Assembly (NCBI RefSeq): GCF_000717185.1
Contig: NZ_JNYE01000014.1
Span: forward strand, 1-64,000
Origin: Kitasatospora phosalacinea
GTDB taxonomy: Bacteria > Actinomycetota > Actinomycetes > Streptomycetales > Streptomycetaceae
DNA: 64,000 bases
Direction of reading: 5' to 3'
A program made the position numbers and the translations under genes. Numbering within the stretch: the first letter of the stretch is position 1; each line of letters opens with the position of its first letter. This document shows positions 8,217-16,763 of this stretch, piece after piece. The notes below the pieces were generated by a model that was not told where the DNA came from, made no database searches, and was given only the letters and a program-made list of their open reading frames with translations.

Positions 8217-9242
8217 TTGTCGGACAGCCCGCCCGGCAAGGGCACGCCCGGCGAGGGCGCGCGGCGGCGCCCGACCGGCCGTGACGTGGCCCGGCTGGCG
8301 GGGGTGTCGCAGGCGACGGTGTCGCTGGTGTTCTCCGGCAGCGCCGGGCACCGGGTCTCGGACGCCACCCGGGAGCGGATCCGCGCCGCGGCCCGCGAGC
8401 TGGGCTACCGCCCGCAGGCCGCCGGCCGGCAACTGCGGCTGGGCCGCAGCGGGATGGTGCTGCTGGCGGTGCCGAACCTGCTGGGGCCGTTCTTCGGCCG
8501 GGTGCTGACCGGCGTGCACGAGGAGGCGGCCCGGCACGGCCTGGCCGTGGTGGTCTCCAGCGGCTGGGACGCGGCGACGCTGGCCGAGGCGGCCGCGGCC
8601 GGGCGCTTCGACGGGCTGCTGGTGTGCTCGCCGGACGACCGGCAGCTGGGCGAACTGCCCGCCGACACCGCGGCGGTGTTCCTGGACGCCGACCCCGCCG
8701 ACCGGCCGGGCCGCCCCACCGTCGAACTGGACCTGGCGGCGGGCATGCGGGCCGCCGTCGACCACCTCGCGGACCTCGGCCACCGGCGGATCGGCCACCT
8801 GCGCTCGGCGCACTCCGCGTACACCTTCCGGGTCCGGCAGGCGGCGTTCGCGGCGGCGTCCGCGGGCCTGGAGGTGCGGGAGCTCGCGGTCAGCCTGAAC
8901 GAGGGCAGCCGGGAGGCGGAGCGGGCCGCCCGGGAGCTGCTGGCCGGGCCGGGGCGGCCGGGCGCGGTGGTCTGCGACGACGACGTGGTGGCGTCCGGCC
9001 TGTACCGGGCCGCGGCGGAGCTGGGACTGCGGATCCCGCACGACCTGTCGGTGGTCGGCATGGACAACATCCCGGTGGCGGAGCTGCTCAGCCCGCCGCT
9101 GACCACCGTCGACCTGCCGGGCGAGCAGCTCGGGCGGGCCGGGCTGGCCCTGCTGACCGCTCTGCTGGACGGCGAACTCCCGTCCCCGGTCGCCCCGTTG
9201 GCGACCACGCTGGTGGTGCGGGGCTCCACCGCGGCGGCCTGA
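8217..9242 (+). CDS. LacI-family transcriptional regulator
   Basis: A 341-residue repressor. The N-terminal helix-turn-helix (about residues 20-42, DVARLAGVSQATVSLVFSG) is followed by the hinge region ARELGYRPQAAGRQL and a periplasmic-binding-protein-like effector domain ending GEQLGRAGLALLTALLDGE. The start is TTG 8217, only 4 nt after the preceding stop, which suggests cotranscription. No sugar-use operon is adjacent, so effector and targets are unknown. Confidence 0.88.
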   Translation: MSDSPPGKGTPGEGARRRPTGRDVARLAGVSQATVSLVFSGSAGHRVSDATRERIRAAARELGYRPQAAGRQLRLGRSGMVLLAVPNLLGPFFGRVLTGVHEEAARHGLAVVVSSGWDAATLAEAAAAGRFDGLLVCSPDDRQLGELPADTAAVFLDADPADRPGRPTVELDLAAGMRAAVDHLADLGHRRIGHLRSAHSAYTFRVRQAAFAAASAGLEVRELAVSLNEGSREAERAARELLAGPGRPGAVVCDDDVVASGLYRAAAELGLRIPHDLSVVGMDNIPVAELLSPPLTTVDLPGEQLGRAGLALLTALLDGELPSPVAPLATTLVVRGSTAAA

Positions 9243-9266
9243 GCGGCCTCCTGCCGCCCGGGCGTC

Positions 9267-9701
9267 CTACTGCTGCCCGAGGACCATCCACTTCCCGGAC
9301 TCGGCCATCGGCTCGAACCCGACCCGGGCGTACACCTCGTGCGCGTCCCTGGTGGCCAGCATCACGCGGCGCAGCCCCAGCCCGGCGAGCTCGTCCCGGA
9401 CGGCGGCGGTCAGCGCGGTGCCCAGGCCCCGGCCGCGGGCCTGCGGCGCGACGAACACGTCGCACAGCCAGGCGAAGGTGCTCCGGTCGGTCACCACCCG
9501 GGCGTACCCGACCTGGGTACCCGAACCCTCCTCGTACAGGCCGAAGTTGAGCGAGTTGTCGATGGCCCGCTCCTGCTTCTCGCGGGGCCGCCCGAGCGCC
9601 CAGTACGTCTCCTCGGAGAGCCAGCGGTGCACGGCCGCCCGGTCGAGGCGGTCGGGGTCGGTGGAGACGCGGTACCCGGCGGGCAGTTCGAAACTGGTCA
9701 T
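9267..9701 (-). CDS. GNAT-family N-acetyltransferase
   Basis: A 144-residue protein with motif A VFVAPQARGRGLGTALTAAV (about residues 85-104) and the C-terminal VYARVGFEPMAESGKWMVLGQ, typical of small GNAT enzymes. It converges on the LacI gene with a 24-nt gap. ATG 9701 is preferred; ATG 9710 would add three residues (MRR). Neither has a good ribosome-binding site, so leaderless initiation is possible. Substrate unknown. Confidence 0.8.
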   Translation of the reverse strand: MTSFELPAGYRVSTDPDRLDRAAVHRWLSEETYWALGRPREKQERAIDNSLNFGLYEEGSGTQVGYARVVTDRSTFAWLCDVFVAPQARGRGLGTALTAAVRDELAGLGLRRVMLATRDAHEVYARVGFEPMAESGKWMVLGQQ

Positions 9702-9775
9702 GCGGCGCATCCAAGCAGGCGGGCGGGGGCGCGGGCGAGCACTTTCCGGTCGGGGAGACCGGGCGGACGCGGCGT

Positions 9776-10040
9776 GAACCGGTCGCGGGGATCCCGGCGG
9801 ACGCGGTGCTCGGCGCCCCCGCCGGGCCGGAGGAGCCGGCCGGGCCGAGCGGGCGCTCGGGCAGCGGCTGCCGCGCGGGCCGGTGGAACTGCTGCGGGAG
9901 TGCGGCGGGGTCGGCGGCGGCCTGTCCGGCCGCCCGCGCACGCCCGAGGGCGAGGAGGCGCCCGTCCGGGACCACGGGACGGACGGCCGCACCCCGGTCC
10001 GCCGCCGGTTGGAGGACCACCTGCGGCGGGCGGCGGACCG
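9776..10040 (+). pseudogene. Possible decayed coding remnant
   Basis: This stretch shows strong third-position GC bias on the plus strand but no intact gene. One frame is coding-like up to about 9850 (PVAGIPADAVLGAPAGPEEP) and a different frame from about 9850 to 10035 (GPVELLRECGG, then RTPVRRRLEDHLRRAAD). There is no credible start codon. The simplest reading is a frameshifted gene remnant, but GC bias alone is weak evidence and no family was recognised. Confidence 0.25.
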
Positions 10041-10073
10041 AGGGCGGCGGCGACCGGCGGCGGGAGGGCCGGG

Positions 10074-11267
10074 TCAGGCGGGGACGAGGGCGGGAGCGGG
10101 CGGGCGCAGCCGGGTGCGGGCGGTGAGCAGCAGCAGGCCGCCGAGGGCGGTGCCGCCGGTGGCGCAGAGGGCGACGGCGTGCAGGGAGGCGTCGACCAGG
10201 GCGCCGGAGACGGCGTAGCCCGCGGCGTTGCCGGTGGCGAAGAGGGTGACGAGCCAGGCGAAGGCCTCGGTGACGGTGCCGGTCGGGGCGAGTTCGGCGA
10301 CCAGGACGAAGGCGGCGGCCAGCAGCGGGGCCAGGCCCAGGCCGGAGACGAAGGCCAGGGCGGCCATCGGGCCGGGGTCGGGCAGGAGCAGCAGCGGCAG
10401 GTAGCAGGCGGCCATGCCGAGGGCGAGCACCCAGGTGCGGGTCGCGGTGTCGGCCCGCCAGCGGGCCGCGCCGTAGACCAGGGCGCCGAGCAGTCCGGCC
10501 AGCGCGGCCAGGGCGAGCAGGGTGCCCGCGCCGCCGGGCAGGCCGCCCGGGTGCTGTTCGGCGTACGCGATGAACAGCACGTTCTGCGCGCCGACCGCCC
10601 AGCCCGCGCCGGCCAGGCCGAGCAGCAGCAGGACCAGCCCGGGCGAGCGCAGCGGCCCGAGCAGCCCGGCGGAGGCCTCCCGCGGCGGGGCCTGCCAGGC
10701 CCGGGCGGGCGCGGACCCGGCCACCACCAGGGCGCCGAGCAGGCCGAGCACGGCGGCGGTCCACAGCGCGGCGGTGGGGGAGAGGACCCCGGCGATCCCG
10801 GCGACGGCGAGCGGCCCGGCCACGTACAGCACCTGCTGGGAGGCGGAGTCGAAGGCGTACGCGGTGTCGAGCTGCTCCTCGGCGACGACGTCCGGCCACA
10901 GCGAGCGCAGGCAGGGCTCCAGCGGGGGCATGCAGAGCCCGGCGACCGCGGCGCCGAGCGGGGCGGCGAGCGCGGAGCCGGGGGCGAGGGCGAGCAGGGC
11001 GTAGCCGGTGCCGGCCAGGGCGGCGGAGGCGAGCAGGACGCGGGGCTGCCCGGTCAGGTCGACGATCCGGCCGAGGACGGGCCCGCCGACGGCGGCGGCG
11101 ATCGCGTACGCGGCGGTGGCCAGGCCGATCCGGCTGTACGGCGCCCCGGCCTCGCGCAGGGCGAGGGCGATGACCAGGGCGGTCATCCCGGCGGGGAGGC
11201 GGCCGAGCAGGGTGCCGAGCAGCAGCCGGGCGACGTGCGGGGCGCGGAGCAGTGCGGCGTAGCCCAT
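10074..11267 (-). CDS. MFS transporter
   Basis: A 397-residue protein with about 12 membrane helices. The segment LGTLLGRLPAGMTALVIALALRE and the loop LGRIVDLTGQPRVLL are typical of small-molecule efflux MFS proteins. ATG 11267 is chosen because GGAAGGACG is upstream; the longer frame would run through the promoter and operator. The gene is probably tightly repressed through the 16-bp palindrome at 11300-11315. No regulator gene is adjacent. Confidence 0.85.
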   Translation of the reverse strand: MGYAALLRAPHVARLLLGTLLGRLPAGMTALVIALALREAGAPYSRIGLATAAYAIAAAVGGPVLGRIVDLTGQPRVLLASAALAGTGYALLALAPGSALAAPLGAAVAGLCMPPLEPCLRSLWPDVVAEEQLDTAYAFDSASQQVLYVAGPLAVAGIAGVLSPTAALWTAAVLGLLGALVVAGSAPARAWQAPPREASAGLLGPLRSPGLVLLLLGLAGAGWAVGAQNVLFIAYAEQHPGGLPGGAGTLLALAALAGLLGALVYGAARWRADTATRTWVLALGMAACYLPLLLLPDPGPMAALAFVSGLGLAPLLAAAFVLVAELAPTGTVTEAFAWLVTLFATGNAAGYAVSGALVDASLHAVALCATGGTALGGLLLLTARTRLRPPAPALVPA

Positions 11268-11298
11268 GGGCGTCCTTCCGGCGGCGGGGTGTCGCTTC

Positions 11299-11327
11299 AA
11301 GTTATACGTATAACTGACGGGCGTCAA
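11299..11327 (-). promoter_or_regulatory. Promoter with embedded palindromic operator
   Basis: On the minus strand TTGACG (11322-11327) and TAACTT (11299-11304) are separated by exactly 17 nt, a good vegetative promoter. The perfect 16-bp palindrome AGTTATACGTATAACT (11300-11315) overlaps the spacer and the -10 box. A repressor bound there would block RNA polymerase. The shape suits MarR, TetR or GntR proteins; which one cannot be told. Confidence 0.7.
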
Positions 11328-11394
11328 AGTCGGCCGGTCCTGGCTGATGGCCCGCCAGGAAAGGGTGGTTCGGCAACGATCTCAAACAAGTACT

Positions 11395-11424
11395 TTGAAC
11401 ATCTCAAAGGTTTGTTGCTAATGT
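11395..11424 (+). promoter_or_regulatory. Promoter for leaderless small ORF
   Basis: TTGAAC (11395-11400), an 18-nt spacer and TAATGT (11419-11424) precede ATG 11432 by 7 nt, so the transcript should start on the ATG. The surrounding sequence (ATCTCAAAC, TACTTTGAA, CATCTCAAAGG) is unusually AT-rich and contains a direct repeat of ATCTCAAA at about 11379 and 11401 that could bind an activator. Confidence 0.5.
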
Positions 11425-11431
11425 TCCGGCC

Positions 11432-11569
11432 ATGACCACCGCAGACGCCGCGCGCCAGGCCGGGACGAGCACCCCGCTCGTGCCGCGCTGCCCGCGTCTG
11501 CCCGGTGCCGTGGACGGCCCGCGCCGCTGTCGCTCCGGCGGCTGTATGCGGGCGGCACGCCGCTCCTGA
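11432..11569 (+). CDS. Putative 45-aa leader peptide, leaderless
   Basis: A 45-residue ORF beginning MTTADAARQAGTST, with three Cys in its second half (RCP, RRCRSGGC) and many Arg. It has no ribosome-binding site but starts exactly where the promoter at 11395-11424 would initiate. A C-rich 120-nt segment separates it from the dicarboxylate symporter. No homologue is recognised. It may be a regulatory leader peptide or simply the 5' end of the transporter mRNA. Confidence 0.4.
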   Translation: MTTADAARQAGTSTPLVPRCPRLPGAVDGPRRCRSGGCMRAARRS

Positions 11570-11689
11570 CGCACCGACACGCCCCAGCTGTCGGCCCCCG
11601 GGCCTCCCCGCCCGGCCCCGCGTCCGTCGTGCCGCCGCCTCCGCCCCTCCCCCCCGCCTGCTCCACCACCCCCCCGGAGACGCACACCC

Positions 11690-13021
11690 ATGTCCACCGC
11701 GCCCGCGCCCACCCTGCTGGGACGCCTCCGCCGCACCCCCTTCTGGGTCCAGATCGTCGGCGGCCTCGTCCTCGGCCTGCTGCTCGGCTGGATCGCCCGC
11801 TCCGGCGACGTGTCCTGGCTGAAGACCACCCTCGACACCATCGGCAAGACCTTCGTCCAGCTGCTCAAGCTGGCCGTCCCGCCGCTGGTCTTCACCGCGA
11901 TCGTCGTCTCGGTCGCCAACCTGCGGAACGTCACCAACGCCGCCCGGCTGGCCGCCCGCACCCTGTTCTGGTTCCTCGCCACCTCGCTGATCGCGGTCGC
12001 CGTCGGCCTCGGCCTCGGCCTGCTCACCGACCCCGGCAAGGGCGCCGACCTCTCCACCGCGGGCGTCAAGGGCGTGGAGAAGGGCGGCACCTGGGTCGAC
12101 TTCCTCACCGGCATCGTCCCGACCAACATCGCCGACGCCTTCCTCAAGGTGAACGTCCTCCAGATCGTCTTCCTCGGCGTGGTCGTCGGCGCGGCCGTCC
12201 TCAAGCTCGGCGAGAAGGCCGAGCCGGTCCGCAAGCTCTCCGAGGCGATCCTCGAACTCGTCCAGACCGCCCTGTGGTGGGTCATCCGGCTCGCCCCGCT
12301 CGGCACCCTCGGCCTGATCGGCAAGTCCGTCGCCGCCTACGGCTGGGACCTGCTCAAGCCCTTCTCCACCCTCACCGTCGACGTCTACGCCGGCTGCGCG
12401 ATCGTCCTGTTCGGCGTCTACTCGCTGCTGCTGCGCTTCGTGGCCGGCCTCAACCCGCTGAACTTCTTCAAGGGCGCCTGGCCCGCGATCCAGCTCGCCT
12501 TCGTCTCCCGCTCCTCGGTCGGCACCCTGCCCGTCACCCGCCGCGTCACCGAGCGCCTCGGCGTCCCGTCCGAGTACGCGAGCTTCGCCGTGCCGTTCGG
12601 CGCGACCACCAAGATGGACGGCTGCGCCGCGATCTACCCGTCGCTCGCCGCGATCTTCGTCGCCCAGGTGTACGGCATCGACCTCGGCGTCAAGGACTAC
12701 CTGCTGATCGCCTTCGTCTCGGTGATCGGCTCCGCGGCCACCGCCGGCCTCACCGGCGCGATCGTGATGCTCACCCTGACCCTCTCCACCCTGGGCCTCC
12801 CGCTGGAGGGCGTCGGCCTGCTGCTGGCGATCGACCCGATCCTCGACATGATGCGCACCGCCACCAACGTGGCCGGTCAGGTCGTCGTCCCGATCCTGGT
12901 CTCCGCCCGCGAGAAGACCCTCGACCTCACCGCCTACAACAGCCCCACCGGCGACCTCCTCGCCGAGGACCGTCGGGTCACCGTCCCGGCCCAGGCCACC
13001 GGCGAGCCCGTCGTCGCCTGA
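11690..13021 (+). CDS. Dicarboxylate/amino acid:cation symporter (DAACS)
   Basis: A 443-residue secondary transporter of the DAACS (GltP/DctA) family, moving C4-dicarboxylates or acidic amino acids with Na+ or H+. Family landmarks are present: the re-entrant loop 1 serine motif SRSSVGTLP (about residues 271-279), the KMDGCAAIYP motif in place of the usual MDGTALY, and DPILDMMRTATNVAG near residue 385. Eight hydrophobic segments are visible. Start ATG 11690 with CGGAG upstream. Transcription probably begins at 11432. Confidence 0.88.
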   Translation: MSTAPAPTLLGRLRRTPFWVQIVGGLVLGLLLGWIARSGDVSWLKTTLDTIGKTFVQLLKLAVPPLVFTAIVVSVANLRNVTNAARLAARTLFWFLATSLIAVAVGLGLGLLTDPGKGADLSTAGVKGVEKGGTWVDFLTGIVPTNIADAFLKVNVLQIVFLGVVVGAAVLKLGEKAEPVRKLSEAILELVQTALWWVIRLAPLGTLGLIGKSVAAYGWDLLKPFSTLTVDVYAGCAIVLFGVYSLLLRFVAGLNPLNFFKGAWPAIQLAFVSRSSVGTLPVTRRVTERLGVPSEYASFAVPFGATTKMDGCAAIYPSLAAIFVAQVYGIDLGVKDYLLIAFVSVIGSAATAGLTGAIVMLTLTLSTLGLPLEGVGLLLAIDPILDMMRTATNVAGQVVVPILVSAREKTLDLTAYNSPTGDLLAEDRRVTVPAQATGEPVVA

Positions 13022-13042
13022 CCCCGGCCCGCTCCGCGCACA

Positions 13043-13077
13043 CGAAGGCCCGCACCTCGGGAGGGTGCGGGCCTTCG
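13043..13077 (+). terminator. Hairpin terminator
   Basis: A perfect 14-bp stem (CGAAGGCCCGCACC with its complement) and a 7-nt loop lie 21 nt after the symporter stop. No T-tract follows, as is usual in Streptomyces. Confidence 0.75.
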
Positions 13078-13096
13078 CCCGTTGGAGTGAGGCCGC

Positions 13097-13125
13097 TTGG
13101 GGCGGGCCAGGGGGGTCGGTAGCGT
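13097..13125 (+). promoter_or_regulatory. Vegetative-type promoter
   Basis: TTGGGG (13097-13102) and TAGCGT (13120-13125) are 17 nt apart, 21 nt before the Uma2 start codon, which has its own GGAGG site. Confidence 0.5.
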
Positions 13126-13146
13126 GGAGCCGACGAAGGAGGGGCG

Positions 13147-13707
13147 ATGAGCGCGCTGCCCAGCGAGCGGTCGTACGACGCCGTCGATCCGGAACAGGCC
13201 CTGAAGTACGCGATCCGGCACTACGCCGGCGACCGCGTCCAGATCGTGGAAGGGGTCATCGAACCGATGGCGCCGCAGTGGGATCACGAGACGCTGGCAG
13301 ACGATCTCCGGTACCAACTCTTCGGCAGGGTCCGTGAGCTGGGCTGCGTGATGGGCTCGGGCGACCTCGACCTGCCGGGGTCGAGCAACTGGTACATCCC
13401 CGACATCGCGGTCGTCCCGCGCTCCCTCTCCAAGGGTGGCCGTGCGTTGCTGCCCGACCAGACGCTGCTGGTGGTCGAGGTGACGTCCGATTCGAACGGT
13501 GACACCGACCGGGTGGTGAAGCGGCGTCGGTACGCGGAGTACGGTGCCCCGCTGTACCTGCTGGTCGACCGTCAGGAACGGGCCTGCACGCTCTTCTCCG
13601 AGCCCGGGGCGCTCGGGTACACCAAGGCGATCGGACCGCTGCCGTTCGGCGAGCCGATCGAGCTGCCCGAGCCGTTCGGGCTGCGGGTGGACACGGCCGG
13701 GTTCTGA
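13147..13707 (+). CDS. Uma2-family protein (PD-(D/E)XK nuclease fold)
   Basis: A 186-residue member of the Uma2/DUF820 family. The nuclease-like core is visible: EGVIEPM near residue 37, then WYIPDIAVVP (about residue 84), LLVVEVTS (about 109) and a following K-x-x-x-Y (VVKRRRYAEYGAPLYLLVD). Genes of this family are numerous in cyanobacteria and actinobacteria and their role is not established. Start ATG 13147 behind AAGGAGGGG. A second member lies at 40553. Confidence 0.85.
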   Translation: MSALPSERSYDAVDPEQALKYAIRHYAGDRVQIVEGVIEPMAPQWDHETLADDLRYQLFGRVRELGCVMGSGDLDLPGSSNWYIPDIAVVPRSLSKGGRALLPDQTLLVVEVTSDSNGDTDRVVKRRRYAEYGAPLYLLVDRQERACTLFSEPGALGYTKAIGPLPFGEPIELPEPFGLRVDTAGF

Positions 13708-13719
13708 GCGGCAGCCGCG

Positions 13720-13875
13720 TCAGCGGCGGGCGTGGCGGATCCTGAAGCGGCCGAAGCCCGGGGTGCCGGTGATCTGGACGGTGGGGCCGGTGGTGGTGAG
13801 GGCCGCGTGGACGCGCTGGTCGGGTTCGTCCTGGGTGATCCGCTCCTCGGCGTGGGCGAGGTCGGGGCGGTCCAC
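13720..13875 (-). CDS. Small hypothetical protein
   Basis: The minus-strand frame ending at 13720 has very strong third-position GC and plausible composition (EERITQDEPDQRVHAALTTT, then TGTPGFGRFRIRHARR). The only standard start inside the biased stretch is GTG 13875, giving 51 residues, but bias continues upstream to about 13950 where no start other than TTG 14010 exists. Start and reality are both uncertain. No family recognised. Confidence 0.35.
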   Translation of the reverse strand: MDRPDLAHAEERITQDEPDQRVHAALTTTGPTVQITGTPGFGRFRIRHARR

Positions 13876-13999
13876 GGCGGCGTCGCGGTCGGCGCCGCCG
13901 CTCCCGGTCTGCGGCTGTCCGGGCGTGAGGTCGCCCGGGCGGCGTGGCCGGGGGACGACCGGCGGACGGGAGGGGATGGATCCTGGACGGTTGTCTATG

Positions 14000-14018
14000 T
14001 ACTCTGGACACCTGTCCA
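14000..14018 (+). promoter_or_regulatory. -10 box and TetR-type operator candidate
   Basis: TACTCT (14000-14005) can serve as -10, and the perfect inverted repeat TGGACA-CC-TGTCCA (14005-14018) covers the expected transcription start. A related half site TGTCTA lies at 13992-13997. The TetR gene two positions downstream is the natural candidate for binding here and repressing its own operon (inference). Confidence 0.5.
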
Positions 14019-14034
14019 AGAAGAGGAGGCGGCC

Positions 14035-14397
14035 GTGACGGTCGTGGCGACGGTGCTGGTCGGGGCGGTGGCCCTGCTGCACGGGTACATCCTGGTGCTG
14101 GAGATGTTCCTGTGGGAGAAGGCCCCGGGCCGGGCGCTGTCCGGGTTCGACGCCGAGCTGGCCCGCCGGACGGCCCCGCTGGCGGCCAACCAGGGCCTGT
14201 ACAACGGCTTCCTGGCGGCCGGCCTGGTGTGGGGCCTGCTGGCGGACGACCCGACCGGCTTCCGGGTGCGGGTGTTCTTCCTGGCCTGCGTGCTGGTGGC
14301 GGGCCTGTACGGCGGGCTGACCGCGAACCGCCGGATCCTGCTGGTCCAGGCCCTGCCGGGCGCGGTGGCGCTGGCCGCGGTGCTGGCGGCCGGATGA
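14035..14397 (+). CDS. DUF1304 membrane protein
   Basis: A 120-residue protein with four hydrophobic helices. LLHGYILVLEMFLWEKAPG at the start, LAANQGLYNGFLAAGL in the middle and the glycine-rich last helices are the DUF1304 pattern. Function is unknown. GTG 14035 is preceded by GAGGAGG. Its stop overlaps the start of the TetR gene (ATGA), so the two are translationally coupled. Confidence 0.85.
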   Translation: MTVVATVLVGAVALLHGYILVLEMFLWEKAPGRALSGFDAELARRTAPLAANQGLYNGFLAAGLVWGLLADDPTGFRVRVFFLACVLVAGLYGGLTANRRILLVQALPGAVALAAVLAAG

Positions 14398-14993
14398 GCG
14401 GGGCGGGCGCGGCGGGCGCGGCAGGCGTGCCGGGCGCGGCGGGCGACCCGCGGGCCGAGCGGACCAGGGCGAAGCTGCGGGCCGCCCTGCTGGCGGAGTG
14501 CGCGGACCGCCCGCTGGCGGAGCTGGGCGTGGCGGCGGTGGCGCGCCGGGCGGGCGTCGGCCGGGCGACGTTCTACCTGCACTACCCCGACCTGTCGGCG
14601 CTGGCGGTGGACGCCTGCGCGGGCGTGGTCCGGGAGGCGGTGGACGCGCTGCACGCCTGGCGCGGCGTCGCGGACCCGGCGGCGCCCCCGTCCGCACTGG
14701 TGGAGTTCTTCGGCCGGGCGGCCGTCCATGCCGGGCTGTACCGCGAGCTGCTGGCGCCGGGCGGCGGCGGCCCGCTGGGGCCGGTGCTGCACCGGGAACT
14801 GCGCGAGCGCAGCCGGACGGAGCGGGAGCTGGCCGGGGCCCCGGACGCGCCGCTGATCGCCTCGGCGGTGGCGGGCGCGTTCACCGGCGTCCTGGCCGAC
14901 TGGCTGCACGGGCTGGTCGACGAACCCCCGGCGGCCGTCGCAGGACGGGTGTGGCGCCTGCTGATCGGCCTGCACCGCACGCCGCTGGCCTGA
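14394..14993 (+). CDS. TetR/AcrR-family transcriptional regulator
   Basis: A 199-residue repressor. The helix-turn-helix is at about residues 40-65 (LGVAAVARRAGVGRATFYLHY), preceded by a Gly/Ala-rich N-terminus and followed by a ligand-binding domain of helices. It overlaps the DUF1304 gene by 4 nt and probably controls this two-gene operon through the repeat at 14005-14018. The inducer is unknown; this is a typical pairing for a membrane-stress or efflux function. Confidence 0.85.
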   Translation: MSGAGAAGAAGVPGAAGDPRAERTRAKLRAALLAECADRPLAELGVAAVARRAGVGRATFYLHYPDLSALAVDACAGVVREAVDALHAWRGVADPAAPPSALVEFFGRAAVHAGLYRELLAPGGGGPLGPVLHRELRERSRTERELAGAPDAPLIASAVAGAFTGVLADWLHGLVDEPPAAVAGRVWRLLIGLHRTPLA

Positions 14994-15000
14994 CCGCGCC

Positions 15001-15051
15001 CGGCGCCGGTCCTCTCCCGGCACCGGCCCTCTCCCGGCGCCGGTCCTCTCC
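15001..15051. repeat. Three tandem copies of a 17-bp unit
   Basis: CGGCGCCGGTCCTCTCC occurs three times head to tail, the middle copy with two changes, directly after the TetR stop. It may be slippage product in the 3' untranslated region. Confidence 0.7.
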
Positions 15052-15147
15052 CGGCCCCGGGCGGGCGCCCCGGGCGGGTCCCGAAAGGGACGGTGCGGGG
15101 AAATGCGGGCGCAAACGGAGGAATGCGGCGGGAATGCGCGGAAAAGG

Positions 15148-15173
15148 CAGGAGGCCCGCCGGGGCGGGCCTCC
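15148..15173 (-). terminator. Terminator of the cold-shock gene
   Basis: A 10-bp stem (AGGAGGCCCG and its complement) 60 nt downstream of the cold-shock stop. In the minus orientation it is followed by GCCTTTT, giving a short U-tract. Confidence 0.7.
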
Positions 15174-15234
15174 TTGGGAACTGCTACTCGTACGGACCCG
15201 AGGGGCCGTGAGCGATCAAATGGGAGATCCCGTC

Positions 15235-15438
15235 TCAGACGGGGGTGACGTTCTCCGCCTGCGGGCCCTTCGGGCCCTGGGTGACGTCGAAGCTGACCGC
15301 CTGGTTCTCCTCCAGCGAGCGGAAACCGCTCGCGTTGATGGCGGAGTAGTGGACGAAGACGTCGGGGCCGCCGCCCTCCTGGGCGATGAAGCCGAAGCCC
15401 TTCTCGGCGTTGAACCACTTGACGGTTCCGGTCGCCAT
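15235..15438 (-). CDS. Cold-shock domain protein (CspA family)
   Basis: A 67-residue single-stranded nucleic-acid-binding protein covering one OB-fold. Both RNA-binding motifs are present: RNP1 KGFGFIAQ (about residues 13-20) and RNP2 VFVHYSAI (about 27-34). The C-terminus [14 protein letters not shown] is typical of Streptomyces Csp proteins. ATG 15438 follows AAGGAGAACGGT. The leader is long and structured, as expected for RNA-level control of csp genes. Confidence 0.95.
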   Translation of the reverse strand: MATGTVKWFNAEKGFGFIAQEGGGPDVFVHYSAINASGFRSLEENQAVSFDVTQGPKGPQAENVTPV

Positions 15439-15467
15439 ACCGTTCTCCTTGCGAGGGACGTTGTGGA

Positions 15468-15484
15468 CGCCACACCTTGTGGCG
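15468..15484 (-). promoter_or_regulatory. Hairpin in the csp 5' leader
   Basis: CGCCACA and TGTGGCG form a 7-bp stem with a 3-nt loop, 30 nt upstream of the cold-shock start codon. It could modulate translation with temperature, but this is inference. Confidence 0.4.
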
Positions 15485-15512
15485 CCCGGGTCCGCTGCGC
15501 TGATCGCCCTGC

Positions 15513-15535
15513 CTCCGGACGAGTCCGGAGTTTTT
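15513..15535 (+). terminator. Plus-strand intrinsic terminator without a matching gene
   Basis: CTCCGGAC-GA-GTCCGGAG followed at once by TTTTT is a textbook intrinsic terminator reading rightwards. No plus-strand gene precedes it: the cold-shock gene runs the other way. It would stop antisense transcripts coming through csp. In the csp mRNA leader the same bases would form a hairpin. Confidence 0.65.
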
Positions 15536-15580
15536 CGCACAGTGCTCAATCAAACCTCAATTGATGCCCTGATACTGCTG

Positions 15581-15620
15581 AAAAATTACAAAAAGCCTGC
15601 GGTTACATGCTCCGCAGGCT
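15581..15620 (-). terminator. Minus-strand intrinsic terminator without a matching gene
   Basis: AGCCTGCGG (15594-15602) and CCGCAGGCT (15612-15620) form a perfect 9-bp stem. On the minus strand it is followed by TTTTTGTAATTTTT, a strong U-tract that is rare in this genome. Any leftward transcript from the mqnA promoter region would end here. No minus-strand gene is visible between 15620 and 15793. Confidence 0.7.
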
Positions 15621-15666
15621 CCAAGTACTGCAAGGGGAATCAAACTGCAACTGAGGGGAACGGTAG

Positions 15667-16680
<1,014 letters not shown>

Positions 16681-16763
16681 GGGATTCTCCGTTCCCGCCC
16701 GCCCGCCGCCCTGGGATGATCGGACCGGCCGGGAGGCCCTGAGCAGGGAACGAGGGGGCGGGC

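Noticed and set aside
13732..14034. Extended DUF1304 protein starting near 13732
   Set aside because: The upstream part runs antisense to a frame with better codon bias and through the promoter/operator; GTG 14035 has a strong RBS.
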